Assembly: GCF_040215725.1 (NCBI RefSeq)
Contig: NZ_CP157969.1
Span: 62,001-126,000, forward strand
Length of the DNA: 64,000 bases
DNA from: Rhizobium sp. ZPR4
Lineage (GTDB): Bacteria > Pseudomonadota > Alphaproteobacteria > Rhizobiales > Rhizobiaceae
Direction: 5' to 3'
Shown: positions 17,480-26,654 of the stretch, piece by piece
Position numbering within the stretch: position 1 is the stretch's first letter
Layout of the letters: each line of letters starts with the position of its first letter
The notes under the pieces: model-generated
What the model saw: only the letters and a program-made list of their open reading frames with translations
Database searches by the model: none
Told to the model about the DNA's origin: nothing
Program-made: the position numbers and the translations under genes

Positions 17480-18805
17480 ATGCCTGCACCGCTTTGCCTT
17501 ATCGAAAGCTCGCCGATATTGCCGAAGTCCGCCGATGCCGTCGTGATCGGCGGGGGGATCGTCGGCGTTTTCACGGCATATTATCTTGCACGATCGGGCC
17601 TGCGCGTAGCGCTTGTCGAAAAGGGCCTGATCGGCGCGGAGCAGTCCAGCCGCAATTGGGGATGGTGCCGGCAGCAGAATCGCGACGGGCGCGAGCTGCC
17701 GATCGCGACGAAAAGCCTCGATCTCTGGGAGCGATTTGCCGCCGACAGCGGCGAGGATACAGGCTTTCGCCGCTGTGGCCTGTTCTATCTCAGCAATGAC
17801 GAACAGGAGATCGCCGGCTGGGCGCGCTGGCACGACTTTGCCAGAACGGTCGGTGTCACGACACATATGCTCGACAGCGCTGCTGCGACCGAGCGTGGCC
17901 GCGCCACGGGGCGCATCTGGAAAGGCGGCGTCTTCTCGCCGACCGACGGAGTTGCCGATCCGGCCAATGCCGCGCCAGCGGTGGCACGCGCGATCATGAA
18001 GCTCGGCAGTACCGTTCATCAGAACTGCGCCGCCCGCGGCCTGGAAACGGAAGCAGGACGCGTCAGCGGCGTGATCACCGAAAGCGGCGTGATCCGCACC
18101 AAGACCGCGATCCTCGCCGGCGGCGCCTGGGCGTCATCCTTCTGCCGGCAGCTGGGCATCCGCTTTCCCCAAGCCTCCGTTCGCTCGTCCATCCTGGCCG
18201 TTTCCGCCGGCGCCGAGGGATTGCCGGATGCCTTGCACACCAGCGGCGTATCGATCACGCGTCGCGGCGGCGACGGGTATACGCTGGCCATCAGCGGCCG
18301 AGGCCGGATCGATTTGACGCCGCAACAATTGCGGTTCTCATCGCAATTTGTTCCGATGTTCCTCAAGCGGCGAAAAAGCCTTTCGCCCGGTGGGCTCGAA
18401 GGCTTTCGCTCTGGCCACGAATCTTTGAAACGCTGGCGGCTCGATCGAGCAACACCGATGGAACATATGCGCATTCTCGATCCAAGGCCGGACCATGCTA
18501 CCATCGAACTGACGCATGCAAGGGCACTGGAACTCCTGCCGGAGCTTCGCAAGACTAAGATCACGGCCGGCTGGGCGGGCTATATCGACAGCACGCCGGA
18601 CGGTGTTCCCGGCATCGGCGAGATCTCAACCCTTCCCGGCTTCATTCTCGCCGCCGGATTTTCCGGCCATGGTTTCGGGATCGGACCCGGGGCCGGCCAT
18701 TTGATTGCCGATATCGTGACCGACGCTGCACCCATCGTCGATCCACTGCCCTATCATCCCAGTCGCTTTGCCTCATCCGTTTGGGGCAAGGTCGCGGATT
18801 TCTGA
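17480..18805 (+). CDS. FAD-dependent oxidoreductase (DAO family, D-amino-acid dehydrogenase-like)
   Basis: A 441-residue flavoenzyme. The FAD motif VVIGGGIVGVFTAYYLARSG begins near residue 21, then VEKGLIGAEQSSRNWGWCRQQ, and a C-terminal GYIDSTPDGVPGIG with GFSGHGFGIGPG. This order is that of D-amino-acid dehydrogenases and related oxidases. The ATG at 17480 has GGAG seven bases upstream and fits the family start; the open frame begins earlier without a good ribosome site. Divergence from an AsnC-type regulator suggests amino-acid control. Substrate unknown. Confidence 0.84.
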   Translation: MPAPLCLIESSPILPKSADAVVIGGGIVGVFTAYYLARSGLRVALVEKGLIGAEQSSRNWGWCRQQNRDGRELPIATKSLDLWERFAADSGEDTGFRRCGLFYLSNDEQEIAGWARWHDFARTVGVTTHMLDSAAATERGRATGRIWKGGVFSPTDGVADPANAAPAVARAIMKLGSTVHQNCAARGLETEAGRVSGVITESGVIRTKTAILAGGAWASSFCRQLGIRFPQASVRSSILAVSAGAEGLPDALHTSGVSITRRGGDGYTLAISGRGRIDLTPQQLRFSSQFVPMFLKRRKSLSPGGLEGFRSGHESLKRWRLDRATPMEHMRILDPRPDHATIELTHARALELLPELRKTKITAGWAGYIDSTPDGVPGIGEISTLPGFILAAGFSGHGFGIGPGAGHLIADIVTDAAPIVDPLPYHPSRFASSVWGKVADF

Positions 18806-18900
18806 GGCACAAAAAGAACGCCGGTCCTCTGATTATTGACCAAGTTCCGCAGACGGATGTTATCATCGCCGAGGGCAGCCGCCCTAGAAAGGCGATGAAC

Positions 18901-19248
18901 ATGCCTCTGCGCATCAAACGAATTTATGAACCCGCTGATGATGGCGACGGCAAGCGTATCCTCGTCGACCGTCTATGGCCTCGCGGCATCAGCAAGAACG
19001 ACGCTCATATCGACGCCTGGGTGAAGGACGTCGCCCCGAGCGCCGAGCTGCGACACTGGTTTGGTCATGATCCGAAAAAATGGGATGAGTTTCGCCGGCG
19101 CTATCAGGATGAGCTCAAGAAGAACTCGAAGGCAGTGGAAGAGCTTAGAGAGCAGATAGGGCAATCGACTGCCACGCTTCTTTATGGAGCGAGAGACACC
19201 GAGCACAACAATGCTATCGTGCTCATGAACTTCATCGCCAATCGGTAG
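18901..19248 (+). CDS. DUF488 family protein
   Basis: A 115-residue DUF488 protein with the family core RIYEPADDGDGKRILVDRLW and PRGISK near the N-terminus, a central WFGHDPKKWDEFRRRY and the TLLYGARDTEHNNA segment. The ATG at 18901 is chosen because GAAAGG sits eight bases upstream; the ATG at 18895 would be too close to that site. Genes of this family are widespread and of unknown biochemical role. It lies 95 bases after the FAD oxidoreductase and is probably a separate unit. Confidence 0.78.
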   Translation: MPLRIKRIYEPADDGDGKRILVDRLWPRGISKNDAHIDAWVKDVAPSAELRHWFGHDPKKWDEFRRRYQDELKKNSKAVEELREQIGQSTATLLYGARDTEHNNAIVLMNFIANR

Positions 19249-19261
19249 AGCGTTGAGCGGC

Positions 19262-19313
19262 ATTGCCGATCGCGACGAAACTCTCTTAGCGCCAAGCTGA
19301 ACCGATCGGCAAT
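19262..19313. terminator. inverted repeat between convergent genes
   Basis: ATTGCCGATCG at 19262-19272 is perfectly repeated in inverted form at 19303-19313, with a 30-base loop, in the gap between the convergent DUF488 and ankyrin genes. A bidirectional terminator is the simplest reading, although there is no clear T-run. Confidence 0.4.
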
Positions 19314-19380
19314 TTCCGCGGAGCCGACCATAAACGGGATCGTTGCCACAAAACCGCTGCGCGCTTTCGCGCGACATGCT

Positions 19381-20499
19381 TTAACGCCCATATGAAGGCG
19401 TCGCGAGCGCGGTCGGATTTGGGTTCAGCGCCACCCACTTGACCGCCAACTCACCTAGACGCCGCGTATCGCCATATTTTCGTTTCACCTCACTGATGAT
19501 CGTTGTCGCCTCTTTCAATTCAGCCGCAGGCAAAGACTTGCCGGAACCGAGATGCATCAGCAGTGCGTCAGCCATCTGTTTAAACTCTTTATCCCAATTT
19601 ATGCCACCATTACCGTCAAGCTCTCTGGTAATGCGCCCCGAAATACGGATGACTTCGCCTTGCACTGTATTGGCTGCTCCGCTCGACGGTACCAATAGCT
19701 CCCACAATTCCTGATGGCGGTCCTCCCACTTGGCCGCCTTCGCCACAATAGGCGACTTGCCATCATGCATGTTTCGGCGCGGTACAGGAGGGACGCCGAA
19801 TAAGACATAGAGCTTATCGAGCGCAGTACTGGTCGCCTCTCTGCTTTCTGGATTGAAATTGCCACGATGGAATTCGAAATCCGTTCCGATACGCCGAACA
19901 AAACCCTGTATTTCCTGGGAAATTCGATCATCATCCTTTTGTCCCCGTCCAAGCAGACGCGAGGCAAACGCACGGATACCGGTCTGTTGGCGCGGCTGCG
20001 CAGCCAGCAACAGTTCAGCCATTTCGGCAATCTGCTGGATTTTCGCGTTACTGCATTGCTGGAGGGCAAGCGCCAATGGAGTCAGGCCGCTGTTATTGCG
20101 AGCATCAACACGTGCGCCACGTTCAAGCAGGATCCGAGCAGTTCGGATGTTGCCGACTGAAGCAGCCTTGTGAAGCGGAGTGTCGCCCCTGCTATCGCTG
20201 CTATTTACATCCGCGCCCAGTTCCAGCAAAACATTGATCTTTCCCTGCCAGTGACCGGCACGATCATGTAGAGGAGTCTCGCCATAGCTGTCGGTTGCAG
20301 AAATGTCCGCGCCTTGATCGACCAGCCATCGTGCAACGTCGTCCGGAAGCTCGTTGAAGGCCAGAGCAGCTCTTTTGAAGGGACCACCACGTGCATTCAC
20401 GTCGCATGTATCGAATACAGCCTTGATCGCATCGGAATTACCCACCTTCAGCAATTCCTCGAAATTCTTCGGCAGCATTTTCTTCTTGGCTTTAGGCAT
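19381..20499 (-). CDS. ankyrin-repeat protein with uncharacterised C-terminal region
   Basis: A 372-residue protein. Residues 25-155 hold about four ankyrin repeats, seen as GETPLHDRAGHW, GDTPLHKAASVGN and GLTPLALALQQ followed by LLELGADVN / LLERGARVD helices. The remaining 200 residues match no family I recognise; they are charged and predicted soluble. There is no signal peptide. The gene stands alone, convergent with DUF488 and divergent from the PLP enzyme. Ankyrin repeats imply protein binding, with the partner unknown. Confidence 0.75.
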   Translation of the reverse strand: MPKAKKKMLPKNFEELLKVGNSDAIKAVFDTCDVNARGGPFKRAALAFNELPDDVARWLVDQGADISATDSYGETPLHDRAGHWQGKINVLLELGADVNSSDSRGDTPLHKAASVGNIRTARILLERGARVDARNNSGLTPLALALQQCSNAKIQQIAEMAELLLAAQPRQQTGIRAFASRLLGRGQKDDDRISQEIQGFVRRIGTDFEFHRGNFNPESREATSTALDKLYVLFGVPPVPRRNMHDGKSPIVAKAAKWEDRHQELWELLVPSSGAANTVQGEVIRISGRITRELDGNGGINWDKEFKQMADALLMHLGSGKSLPAAELKEATTIISEVKRKYGDTRRLGELAVKWVALNPNPTALATPSYGR

Positions 20500-20918
20500 C
20501 GAGCGCGGGCCTCATTTTTTGGCTAAGGGTAAATCGCCCCAAAGTGATCCGATGTCGTTCGCGTCAAAGTTCAACCAGTTTTAGACGCCGATCGGTTCCC
20601 ATAAATCAACGCTTTGCGGACCGGAAATCAATACCTGCCTACACCGGAACGGATCCCGCAAGTCTCCGACTTCGTGCGCTCGACAAGCAAATCCCTACCC
20701 TTTCCTTTCCTGTTCATGGATGGTCTTTCAGCAAAATTAGAGAACGAAATATCATTGTCATTCTCTAGATGAAAATTATAATCATACGAAGGGTTTGGAT
20801 CTCCGCCGGTCATGCCCGGCAAGCCAACCACAAACCCCGCCTGCGAACAGATCAATCCTTATTGGCGATGCGCATCACGGCAAACGTCAAATCCAATTCA
20901 TGAAAGGGCAATTCCCTC
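20500..20918. promoter_or_regulatory. divergent intergenic region with an AT-rich dyad
   Basis: About 420 bases between the ankyrin gene and the PLP enzyme with no convincing gene. An imperfect dyad with perfect seven-base ends, TAGAGAA (20738-20744) and TTCTCTA (20761-20767), lies in the most AT-rich part. It is a plausible operator or promoter region for the plus-strand gene. Confidence 0.35.
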
Positions 20919-22076
20919 GTGTCGATCAACAAGGACTTCAGAACGATTGCAGCTGCAAATGGGATCGCGGACGATACGGCTTATGGCGCCGTCACCCCGC
21001 CGCTCTATCTGTCGAGCAACTTTGCATTTCGGCAGTTCGAGCAAGCACAGGCCTACGAATATTCCAGAACGTCCAATCCCACGCGCGACCTGCTTGCCGA
21101 TACGGTTGCAAAACTGGAGGGCGGAGCCGGCGCGGTGGTGACTTCGTCGGGAATGGCGGCCGTCAATCTCATTCTTGGTCTCCTGAAGCCTGGGGATCGG
21201 GTGATTGCACCGCATGACTGCTATGGCGGAACATATCGCCTTTTGGCTGCTTTGCGGGACAAGGGTCACTTCGAGGTCGAGTTTGTCGATCAAGGCAACA
21301 GCACGGCACTGGCATCGGCGCTGGATCGCGGCGCGGCGCTGGTTTTCGTCGAAACGCCCAGCAACCCGCTCATGCGCATCGTCGACATCAGGTCCATTTC
21401 CCAACAGGCGAAATCGGCAGGGGCTCGCCTCGTGGTCGACAATACCTTTCTGTCGCCGGCCCTTCAGCGGCCGATTGCCCTTGGAGCCGATTTCGTAATC
21501 CATTCGACAACAAAATATCTGAACGGCCATTCCGATGTCGTTGGCGGTGCCGTCGTTGCGGCAAATTCCCATGATGTAGAGGAGCTGAAAGCATGGGCGA
21601 ATATGATCGGGGTTACCGGCTCGCCATTCGATTCATATCTTACCCAGCGCGGCATTCGAAGCCTCTTTGCGCGGATCGAACGACAGCAGACGACGGCCAT
21701 GGCCATTGCGCAGTTTCTCTCCCGGCACCCGCAGGTCGGGGCCGTGCATTATCCCGGTCTGCCGACCCATCCGGGTCATGAACTTGCGGCGCAGCAGCAA
21801 TCGGGTTTCGGCGCCATGTTGAGTTTCGAGCTCAATGGAGGGATTGAAGCCATACGCCGCTTCGTGGCGACGCTGAAAATCTTCACCCTTGCCGAATCCC
21901 TGGGCGGCGTTGAAAGCCTCGTTGCGCATCCGGCAAGCATGACCCATGTCGGCATGGGTGCCGAAGCCCGCCATGCCGCTGGCATCCGTGATGGGTTGCT
22001 CAGGGTCTCCGTCGGCCTGGAAGCAGAAGAGGATCTGCTGTCGGATTTCGCGGCAAGTCTTGGGAAGATCGAATAG
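20919..22076 (+). CDS. Cys/Met metabolism PLP enzyme (cystathionine gamma-synthase / methionine gamma-lyase family)
   Basis: A 385-residue PLP-dependent trans-sulfuration family enzyme. It shows YSRTSNPTRDLL, the SSGMAAVNL segment, the DCYGGTYRLL loop and the PLP Lys in HSTTKYLNGHSDVVGG. These fit cystathionine gamma-synthase, lyase or methionine gamma-lyase, which sequence reading cannot separate safely. The start is a GTG at 20919 with AAAGGG about a dozen bases upstream; an ATG at 20900 is out of frame. It stands alone, but a homocysteine S-methyltransferase is also encoded in the window. Confidence 0.84.
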   Translation: MSINKDFRTIAAANGIADDTAYGAVTPPLYLSSNFAFRQFEQAQAYEYSRTSNPTRDLLADTVAKLEGGAGAVVTSSGMAAVNLILGLLKPGDRVIAPHDCYGGTYRLLAALRDKGHFEVEFVDQGNSTALASALDRGAALVFVETPSNPLMRIVDIRSISQQAKSAGARLVVDNTFLSPALQRPIALGADFVIHSTTKYLNGHSDVVGGAVVAANSHDVEELKAWANMIGVTGSPFDSYLTQRGIRSLFARIERQQTTAMAIAQFLSRHPQVGAVHYPGLPTHPGHELAAQQQSGFGAMLSFELNGGIEAIRRFVATLKIFTLAESLGGVESLVAHPASMTHVGMGAEARHAAGIRDGLLRVSVGLEAEEDLLSDFAASLGKIE

Positions 22077-22127
22077 CTCACCGTCATCCTTCGGAGATGA
22101 AAGCGGATCGAAACCTCCGCGCCGATT

Positions 22128-23249
22128 TCAGGCGACCACTCGCGTCGGGGCGTCCTTGGTCGGCAGAAGCCGTGCCATCGCGCTCAACAGATCCGTCTGC
22201 GATATCAGACCAAGGACGCGCCAGTCGGCATCAACGACGATGACCGCATGCGTGCGTCCGTCCGTCAGAACAGGCAGGAGCGAGAGAGCAGGATCGGCCG
22301 CATCGGCTACGGCCGGTTTGGATATGGCGTGCGCAATGGTGTCGAGACCGCCCGAGAGCTCACGCAAGCCGACTGTGCCGATCAGGCGGCCCTCCCGATC
22401 CTTGACCGGCAACGTGCGAATATTGTGCTTCAGCAGAAGATGCCGCGCGTGATCCGGCTCAGCATCCTCGCCGATGGCAATGACATCGCGCGACATGATG
22501 TCGGCACAGCTTATGTCTCCATGCGAACGCACCGCTGCCTGCAATTCGACCTGCCGCAAAAGGCGGCTGAGGTCTGCGCGATCGATATCGAAGGTCTCGT
22601 CAAGCACGCCCAGGGCGGCATCGACGTCTTCTTCTCTAAAACCCACCCGCAAGGGCGGCGGCAGATCGCGCGTCTGATGGGTATTCTCGGCGGGCTTTGC
22701 GACAACATGCGGATAGTTGCGCCTGGAGAGCTTGTGAAACACAAGTCCGAGGCCCACGAGTATGCAGGAGTTCAAGGCAACCGGCACGAACGGAAACAGG
22801 AAACCCCAGCCCGCAACGACCGGACCGCCGAGAACGGCGGTCAAGGCTGCAGCTCCCCCTGGCGGATGCAGGCATCGCGTAAACGACATTGCCCCGATTG
22901 CAAGCGAGACGCCGACCCCGATCGCGATGATCGGATCGTGGATGAGATAGGCGGCGATGATGCCCATCAACGCGGAAATGGTGTTGCCGCCGATAATCGA
23001 CCAAGGCTGTGCAAGCGGACTCGCCGGAACCGCGAAAAGCAACACCGCAGACGCCCCCATCGGCGCGACGATGAGCGGAAGATGCGGTCCCTGCCCGAAC
23101 AGATAGCCGCTGATGACTCCGGTAAGGCCAATGCCGATCAAGGCACCAAGGCACGCGATCAGCCGCTCGCGCAAGGTGGCTCCGGCGAGGATCGGGGAAA
23201 ACAGACGGAACCGGCTGGACCCCGCCTTGTGGGACTCTGGATGCTGCAT
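22128..23249 (-). CDS. HPP-family membrane protein with C-terminal CBS pair
   Basis: A 373-residue protein. The N-terminal 170 residues are hydrophobic with about four or five membrane segments and contain the eponymous His-Pro-Pro in RCLHPPGGAAALTAVLGG. The C-terminal part has two CBS domains (from IMSRDVIAIGEDAEPDHA, and HAVIVVDADWRVLGLISQTDLL). HPP proteins have been linked to nitrite transport in plastids and cyanobacteria; whether that holds here is unknown. The CBS pair suggests control by an adenosine nucleotide. It follows the LysR gene by 54 bases on the same strand. Confidence 0.84.
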   Translation of the reverse strand: MQHPESHKAGSSRFRLFSPILAGATLRERLIACLGALIGIGLTGVISGYLFGQGPHLPLIVAPMGASAVLLFAVPASPLAQPWSIIGGNTISALMGIIAAYLIHDPIIAIGVGVSLAIGAMSFTRCLHPPGGAAALTAVLGGPVVAGWGFLFPFVPVALNSCILVGLGLVFHKLSRRNYPHVVAKPAENTHQTRDLPPPLRVGFREEDVDAALGVLDETFDIDRADLSRLLRQVELQAAVRSHGDISCADIMSRDVIAIGEDAEPDHARHLLLKHNIRTLPVKDREGRLIGTVGLRELSGGLDTIAHAISKPAVADAADPALSLLPVLTDGRTHAVIVVDADWRVLGLISQTDLLSAMARLLPTKDAPTRVVA

Positions 23250-23302
23250 AATGAAACCAGTTTTAGAGAAGGGTATTCCTTGGATGAACGGCAGGACGCC
23301 GG

Positions 23303-24208
23303 CTAGTTCGGCACGAGCGGCAGGCTCCTGCCCTTGGTGGCGCCGAGGACTTCATGAAACGCATCGAACGAACTCGGGCGATCATTCTTGCGGGAGATAA
23401 GGATCGTGTCGACGGCAGCAAGCTGGTGTGTCGCCGATGTCGCCGGCCAGTGCATGAGATCGAGAACCGACTTTGGCATGACGCCGGCTGCGTTACCGGT
23501 CGCCACACTGGCCAGGATGGCATGATAGGAGCCAAGTTCGGTCGTCGGCAAAGAGCTCGATTTGCGCGCCCAGCCTTCTGCAATCCTGCGATAAGTGCAT
23601 CCGGGCTCAAGGGCAGCAATCGATCCGACACGCAAATCGGCAGCCGAGCGGATCGATGGATGCCCGGATGGCAGAAGGAGGAGCAAATCCTCGACAAATA
23701 CCGGCTCGGCCTCGAGCTGCTTGAGCTCGGCCGCAAAACTTGGATCTTCATCCAGCATCGCTTTTGGCGGCCGGGCGATCAACGCGCAGTCCAAAACATC
23801 GCGCAGAACATCTTGAGCAAGATCGCGGGAAGCGCCAAGTGTCAGTTGAAGCGATACATCCGGCCACATATGATTGAACTGGCTGAGCGCTGCGGGCAGC
23901 CGGCTTGCCGCCGTGCTTTCCATCGTTCCTAGACGCAACGTACCCGTTGGGCGCTGCGGCCTGACCGCCTGACGCGCCTCGAGCGCAAGCGCGGCAAGTC
24001 GATTGGCATAGACCTGAAATGTCTCGCCTTCTTTCGTCAGCGTCATCTTCTTGCCGTCGCGGCTGAAGAGCAGGACACCCAGATAGTCCTCCAACTGCTG
24101 GATGCGCGTCGTCACATTCGACGGCACGCGTCCCACGACTTTGGCGGCCTTGGTCACGCTGCGGTCACTGGCCACAGCAAGGAAGATCTCGATTGATGAG
24201 AGGTCCAA
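23303..24208 (-). CDS. LysR-family transcriptional regulator
   Basis: A 301-residue LysR-type regulator. The helix-turn-helix is at residues 1-60 (SSIEIFLAVASDRSVTKAAK, then TTRIQQLEDYLGVLLFSRDG) and an effector-binding domain follows. The start is a TTG at 24208 giving MDLSSIEIF; no in-frame ATG lies close upstream. The 12-base string AAGATCTCGATT occurs twice around this start (near 24183 and 24213), once inside the gene and once just before it. It is divergent from the folate gene and upstream of the HPP gene, either of which it may control. Confidence 0.85.
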   Translation of the reverse strand: MDLSSIEIFLAVASDRSVTKAAKVVGRVPSNVTTRIQQLEDYLGVLLFSRDGKKMTLTKEGETFQVYANRLAALALEARQAVRPQRPTGTLRLGTMESTAASRLPAALSQFNHMWPDVSLQLTLGASRDLAQDVLRDVLDCALIARPPKAMLDEDPSFAAELKQLEAEPVFVEDLLLLLPSGHPSIRSAADLRVGSIAALEPGCTYRRIAEGWARKSSSLPTTELGSYHAILASVATGNAAGVMPKSVLDLMHWPATSATHQLAAVDTILISRKNDRPSSFDAFHEVLGATKGRSLPLVPN

Positions 24209-24322
24209 TGAAAAGATCTCGATTCAGGAATTAAGTTATCTTATCATTCCCTATATAAAAATCATTGTCGCAGCTCAAGCATGTTTCGGCATCGAGCCAT
24301 GGAATGGAGTTCCGAAGAGCGG

Positions 24323-25006
24323 ATGGCAAAATCAGATCGACATCAAACGGACGAAACAATCCGCGAATATGCGTCGCCTGCCTGCATGCTGCACGAGGTC
24401 GACCCAGCCTATAGCGGCATTTCACCCGATGAGGACCGGATCTCGACTATTTTCGCGTGGCGAAAGGCCGAACGGCAAAGGCTAATCGGAGCGCGAAAGG
24501 CGCTGCCGTTCGAAAAACGCGAGGACTATACGGGTTCGATTGCTGCTCATCTCGACCAGGTTGTCACCGATATCGACGGCAGACACGTCAGCCTGTTCTG
24601 GCCCTTCTCGGGAGAGCCCGACCTGAGGGGATGGATGGCCGCCTTGACGGCCCGTGGCGCGAACTGCCTGTTGCCCGTCGTCGTTGCCAAGGCAAGGCCT
24701 TTAATATTCCGATCATGGAAAAAAGGGGAGCGGCTTGAACGCGGGGTATGGAACATTCCAGTGCCGGCAGAGGGCAAGGAAGCAATCCCAGATATCGTCA
24801 TAGCGCCCCTGGTTGGCTTCGATTCAGCTTGCTACCGTCTTGGTTATGGAGGCGGATTTTTCGACAGAACCCTTGCTGCCCTCGAGCACAAGCCTTTGGT
24901 CATCGGCGTCGGCTTCGAATCGCAGAGGATCGACACCATCCGCCCGCTTGCTCATGACATTCCGATGGACGTGATCGTCACGCAAGCAGGACTACGCTAT
25001 CGATGA
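24323..25006 (+). CDS. 5-formyltetrahydrofolate cyclo-ligase
   Basis: A 227-residue enzyme converting 5-formyltetrahydrofolate to 5,10-methenyl-THF with ATP. The family signature LGYGGGFFDRTLA is present near residue 180. An N-terminal basic region with AERQRLIGARKALPF carries the phosphate-binding contact. The frame is open from 24281 with ATGs at 24281, 24299 and 24323; 24323 has GAAG close upstream and is chosen with low certainty. An N-terminal extension of some 45 residues before the conserved domain contains EYASPACMLHEVDP. It stands outside any folate operon, so it is probably an accessory copy. Confidence 0.8.
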   Translation: MAKSDRHQTDETIREYASPACMLHEVDPAYSGISPDEDRISTIFAWRKAERQRLIGARKALPFEKREDYTGSIAAHLDQVVTDIDGRHVSLFWPFSGEPDLRGWMAALTARGANCLLPVVVAKARPLIFRSWKKGERLERGVWNIPVPAEGKEAIPDIVIAPLVGFDSACYRLGYGGGFFDRTLAALEHKPLVIGVGFESQRIDTIRPLAHDIPMDVIVTQAGLRYR

Positions 25007-25199
25007 GTTCTACGCTCCTTTTTCTTGTCGGGCTTTGAGCCTGTCGATTCCAATGAGGTGCTAAACAGAGCGGCAGATCGCCGGACAAACGGGCAGCGGT
25101 TCATGCCTGCACGCTGCTTTACCCGGCCAGATCAACGCCTGCACCTATTGGCACATGAATTGCGTCTTCATGATCGATCCATCGGAAGAGACGATATTC

Positions 25200-25520
25200 A
25201 TGCTGTCCATTCTCCCGCCGCTACTTTTGAGCATTTCCCTCGGTTTGAGCTGGAATAGGTTTCTGCTCACGTTCACAAGCCGCGGGGACTGTCTTCAAAA
25301 CCAGATGCCGGTTACGATGGTCGCGGCGACCGTCAGCCTGACCGCCCTTGCATTGTCGTTTGCCGACAAGGGACCGTTGCTGGGAGGTGCTATCATCCTG
25401 CTCGGACTGTTGCTTGCGGCCATCAGCAAGAACCTCTCCCAACCCATTGCCATTGTGGCGCTTTCCGCCGTCAGCCTTGCGGCCTATCTCCAGTTTACAG
25501 CGCATGCATTGAGCCACTGA
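25200..25520 (+). CDS. small integral membrane protein, unknown
   Basis: A 106-residue very hydrophobic protein with about four membrane segments (LPPLLLSISLGLSW; MVAATVSLTALALSF; LGGAIILLGLLLAAI; IAIVALSAVSLAAYL). The ATG at 25200 has GGAAGAG about nine bases upstream; the frame is open slightly earlier. I do not recognise a family. Clean membrane periodicity supports a real gene, but it stands alone and has no recognisable partner. Confidence 0.5.
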   Translation: MLSILPPLLLSISLGLSWNRFLLTFTSRGDCLQNQMPVTMVAATVSLTALALSFADKGPLLGGAIILLGLLLAAISKNLSQPIAIVALSAVSLAAYLQFTAHALSH

Positions 25521-25943
25521 TGCCCACCAAATCGGCATCCGATGCCGTGACGCCCTGCGTCATCTAAAGGATCTCGGCAAATCCCGCTCGGCTTCGGCTG
25601 ACCTGCCTTGAGCACAGAGAATTAGCGATGGGAACACGTGCGTGATTGCCAAATGGCAAGCCCACACCGCGGTCGCATCACTGCTCGCCCTTCACACGCC
25701 TCCGGTCGGTGAAATCCGAAGAGCCGGATCAATTCCCTCTGACATCCGAGTGGCGATTTTCGCGAAAAGCCCCGCTGCTCAAAGCATTCGGCAGCAAAAA
25801 CAGGATTGTATTTTTTCACAACATCTATTGTGTACTCATATTATACAATTTTATTGACTCGATGATCGGCCTGTGCGACCTTCCTCCCATCAGCAGGAGC
25901 CGACGGGTTCAATTCCCTGCAAAATCCCAAGGAGGAGGTCGCA
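25521..25943 (+). promoter_or_regulatory. long leader/promoter region of the GntR operon
   Basis: About 420 bases with no convincing gene. The last third is strikingly AT-rich (roughly 25795-25860), unlike its surroundings, and holds a dyad at 25827-25849. The strong AGGAGG ribosome site of the GntR gene lies at its 3' end. The AT-rich block is the likely promoter and operator area. Confidence 0.5.
25827..25849. promoter_or_regulatory. candidate GntR-family operator
   Basis: ATTGTGTA-CTCATAT-TATACAAT: eight-base arms matching at seven positions. FadR/FCD-type GntR regulators often bind dyads of the form TTGTATACAA, and this lies 95 bases ahead of such a gene. Autoregulation is likely but inferred. 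Confidence 0.5.
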
Positions 25944-26654
25944 ATGAAGGGCGGGAAGAGCAGTCTTTACGACGATCTGAAACGTCAAATTCTGACGATG
26001 GAGCTCGATCCTGACCAGGATTTGGACGAAGTCAGTCTCAGCGAGCAATACGGCCTCTCGCGCACACCCGTCCGGGAAATCTTTCGGCGCCTCGAGGGCG
26101 AAGGCTATATCGACATCCGGGCCAATCGCGGCGCACGCGTCAGCCCAATGAACCATCAGACCCTCAGGCACTTTTTTCTGGTGGCGCCGATGATCTATGC
26201 CGCAATCGGCAGGCTCGCGGTGCAGAACTTCAAGCCCAAGCAACTCGTGGATCTGAAAGAGACGCAGGATCGGTTCCGATCGGCAAGCACCTCGGGCGAT
26301 GCTCTCGCCATGGTACTCGAGAACAATCGCTTCCACGAAATCATCGGCGAAATGTCGTTCAACGCCTATCTGCAGCCGAGCCTGGGTCGCTTGCTGATCG
26401 ACCATGCACGGATCGGCCACACCTTCTTCCGCCCGAAGAACGACGATATGCGCGAGCGGCTTCAACTCGCCGTGGAGCATCATGACGGCTTCATCGAGGC
26501 AATCGCGAAGCATGACGAAGACACCGTCGTGGACCTGGTCTTCGAGCATTGGGAGCTGTCGCGCGAGAACATGGAAATGTTCATCGCGCCGCAAGGAATG
26601 AAGGCGGACGCGCTCGTCGAAGTGCCCGTCACATCGATGGAGAAATCGTCTTGA
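25944..26654 (+). CDS. GntR-family regulator (FCD type)
   Basis: A 236-residue regulator. A winged helix-turn-helix occupies residues 8-70 (LSEQYGLSRTPVREIFRRLEG), followed by an all-helical FCD ligand-binding domain with NNRFHEIIGEMSFN and HHDGFIEAIAKHD, which carry the usual metal or ligand-binding Asn/His residues. A perfect AGGAGG lies upstream of the ATG. Its stop overlaps the TTG start of the DapA-like gene (TTGA), so it is the first gene of the operon and probably its repressor. Confidence 0.88.
   Translation: MKGGKSSLYDDLKRQILTMELDPDQDLDEVSLSEQYGLSRTPVREIFRRLEGEGYIDIRANRGARVSPMNHQTLRHFFLVAPMIYAAIGRLAVQNFKPKQLVDLKETQDRFRSASTSGDALAMVLENNRFHEIIGEMSFNAYLQPSLGRLLIDHARIGHTFFRPKNDDMRERLQLAVEHHDGFIEAIAKHDEDTVVDLVFEHWELSRENMEMFIAPQGMKADALVEVPVTSMEKSS

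Noticed and set aside
22248..23306. 352-residue open frame antisense to the HPP-CBS gene
   Set aside because: Highly charged, low-complexity composition; the minus strand encodes HPP and CBS motifs.
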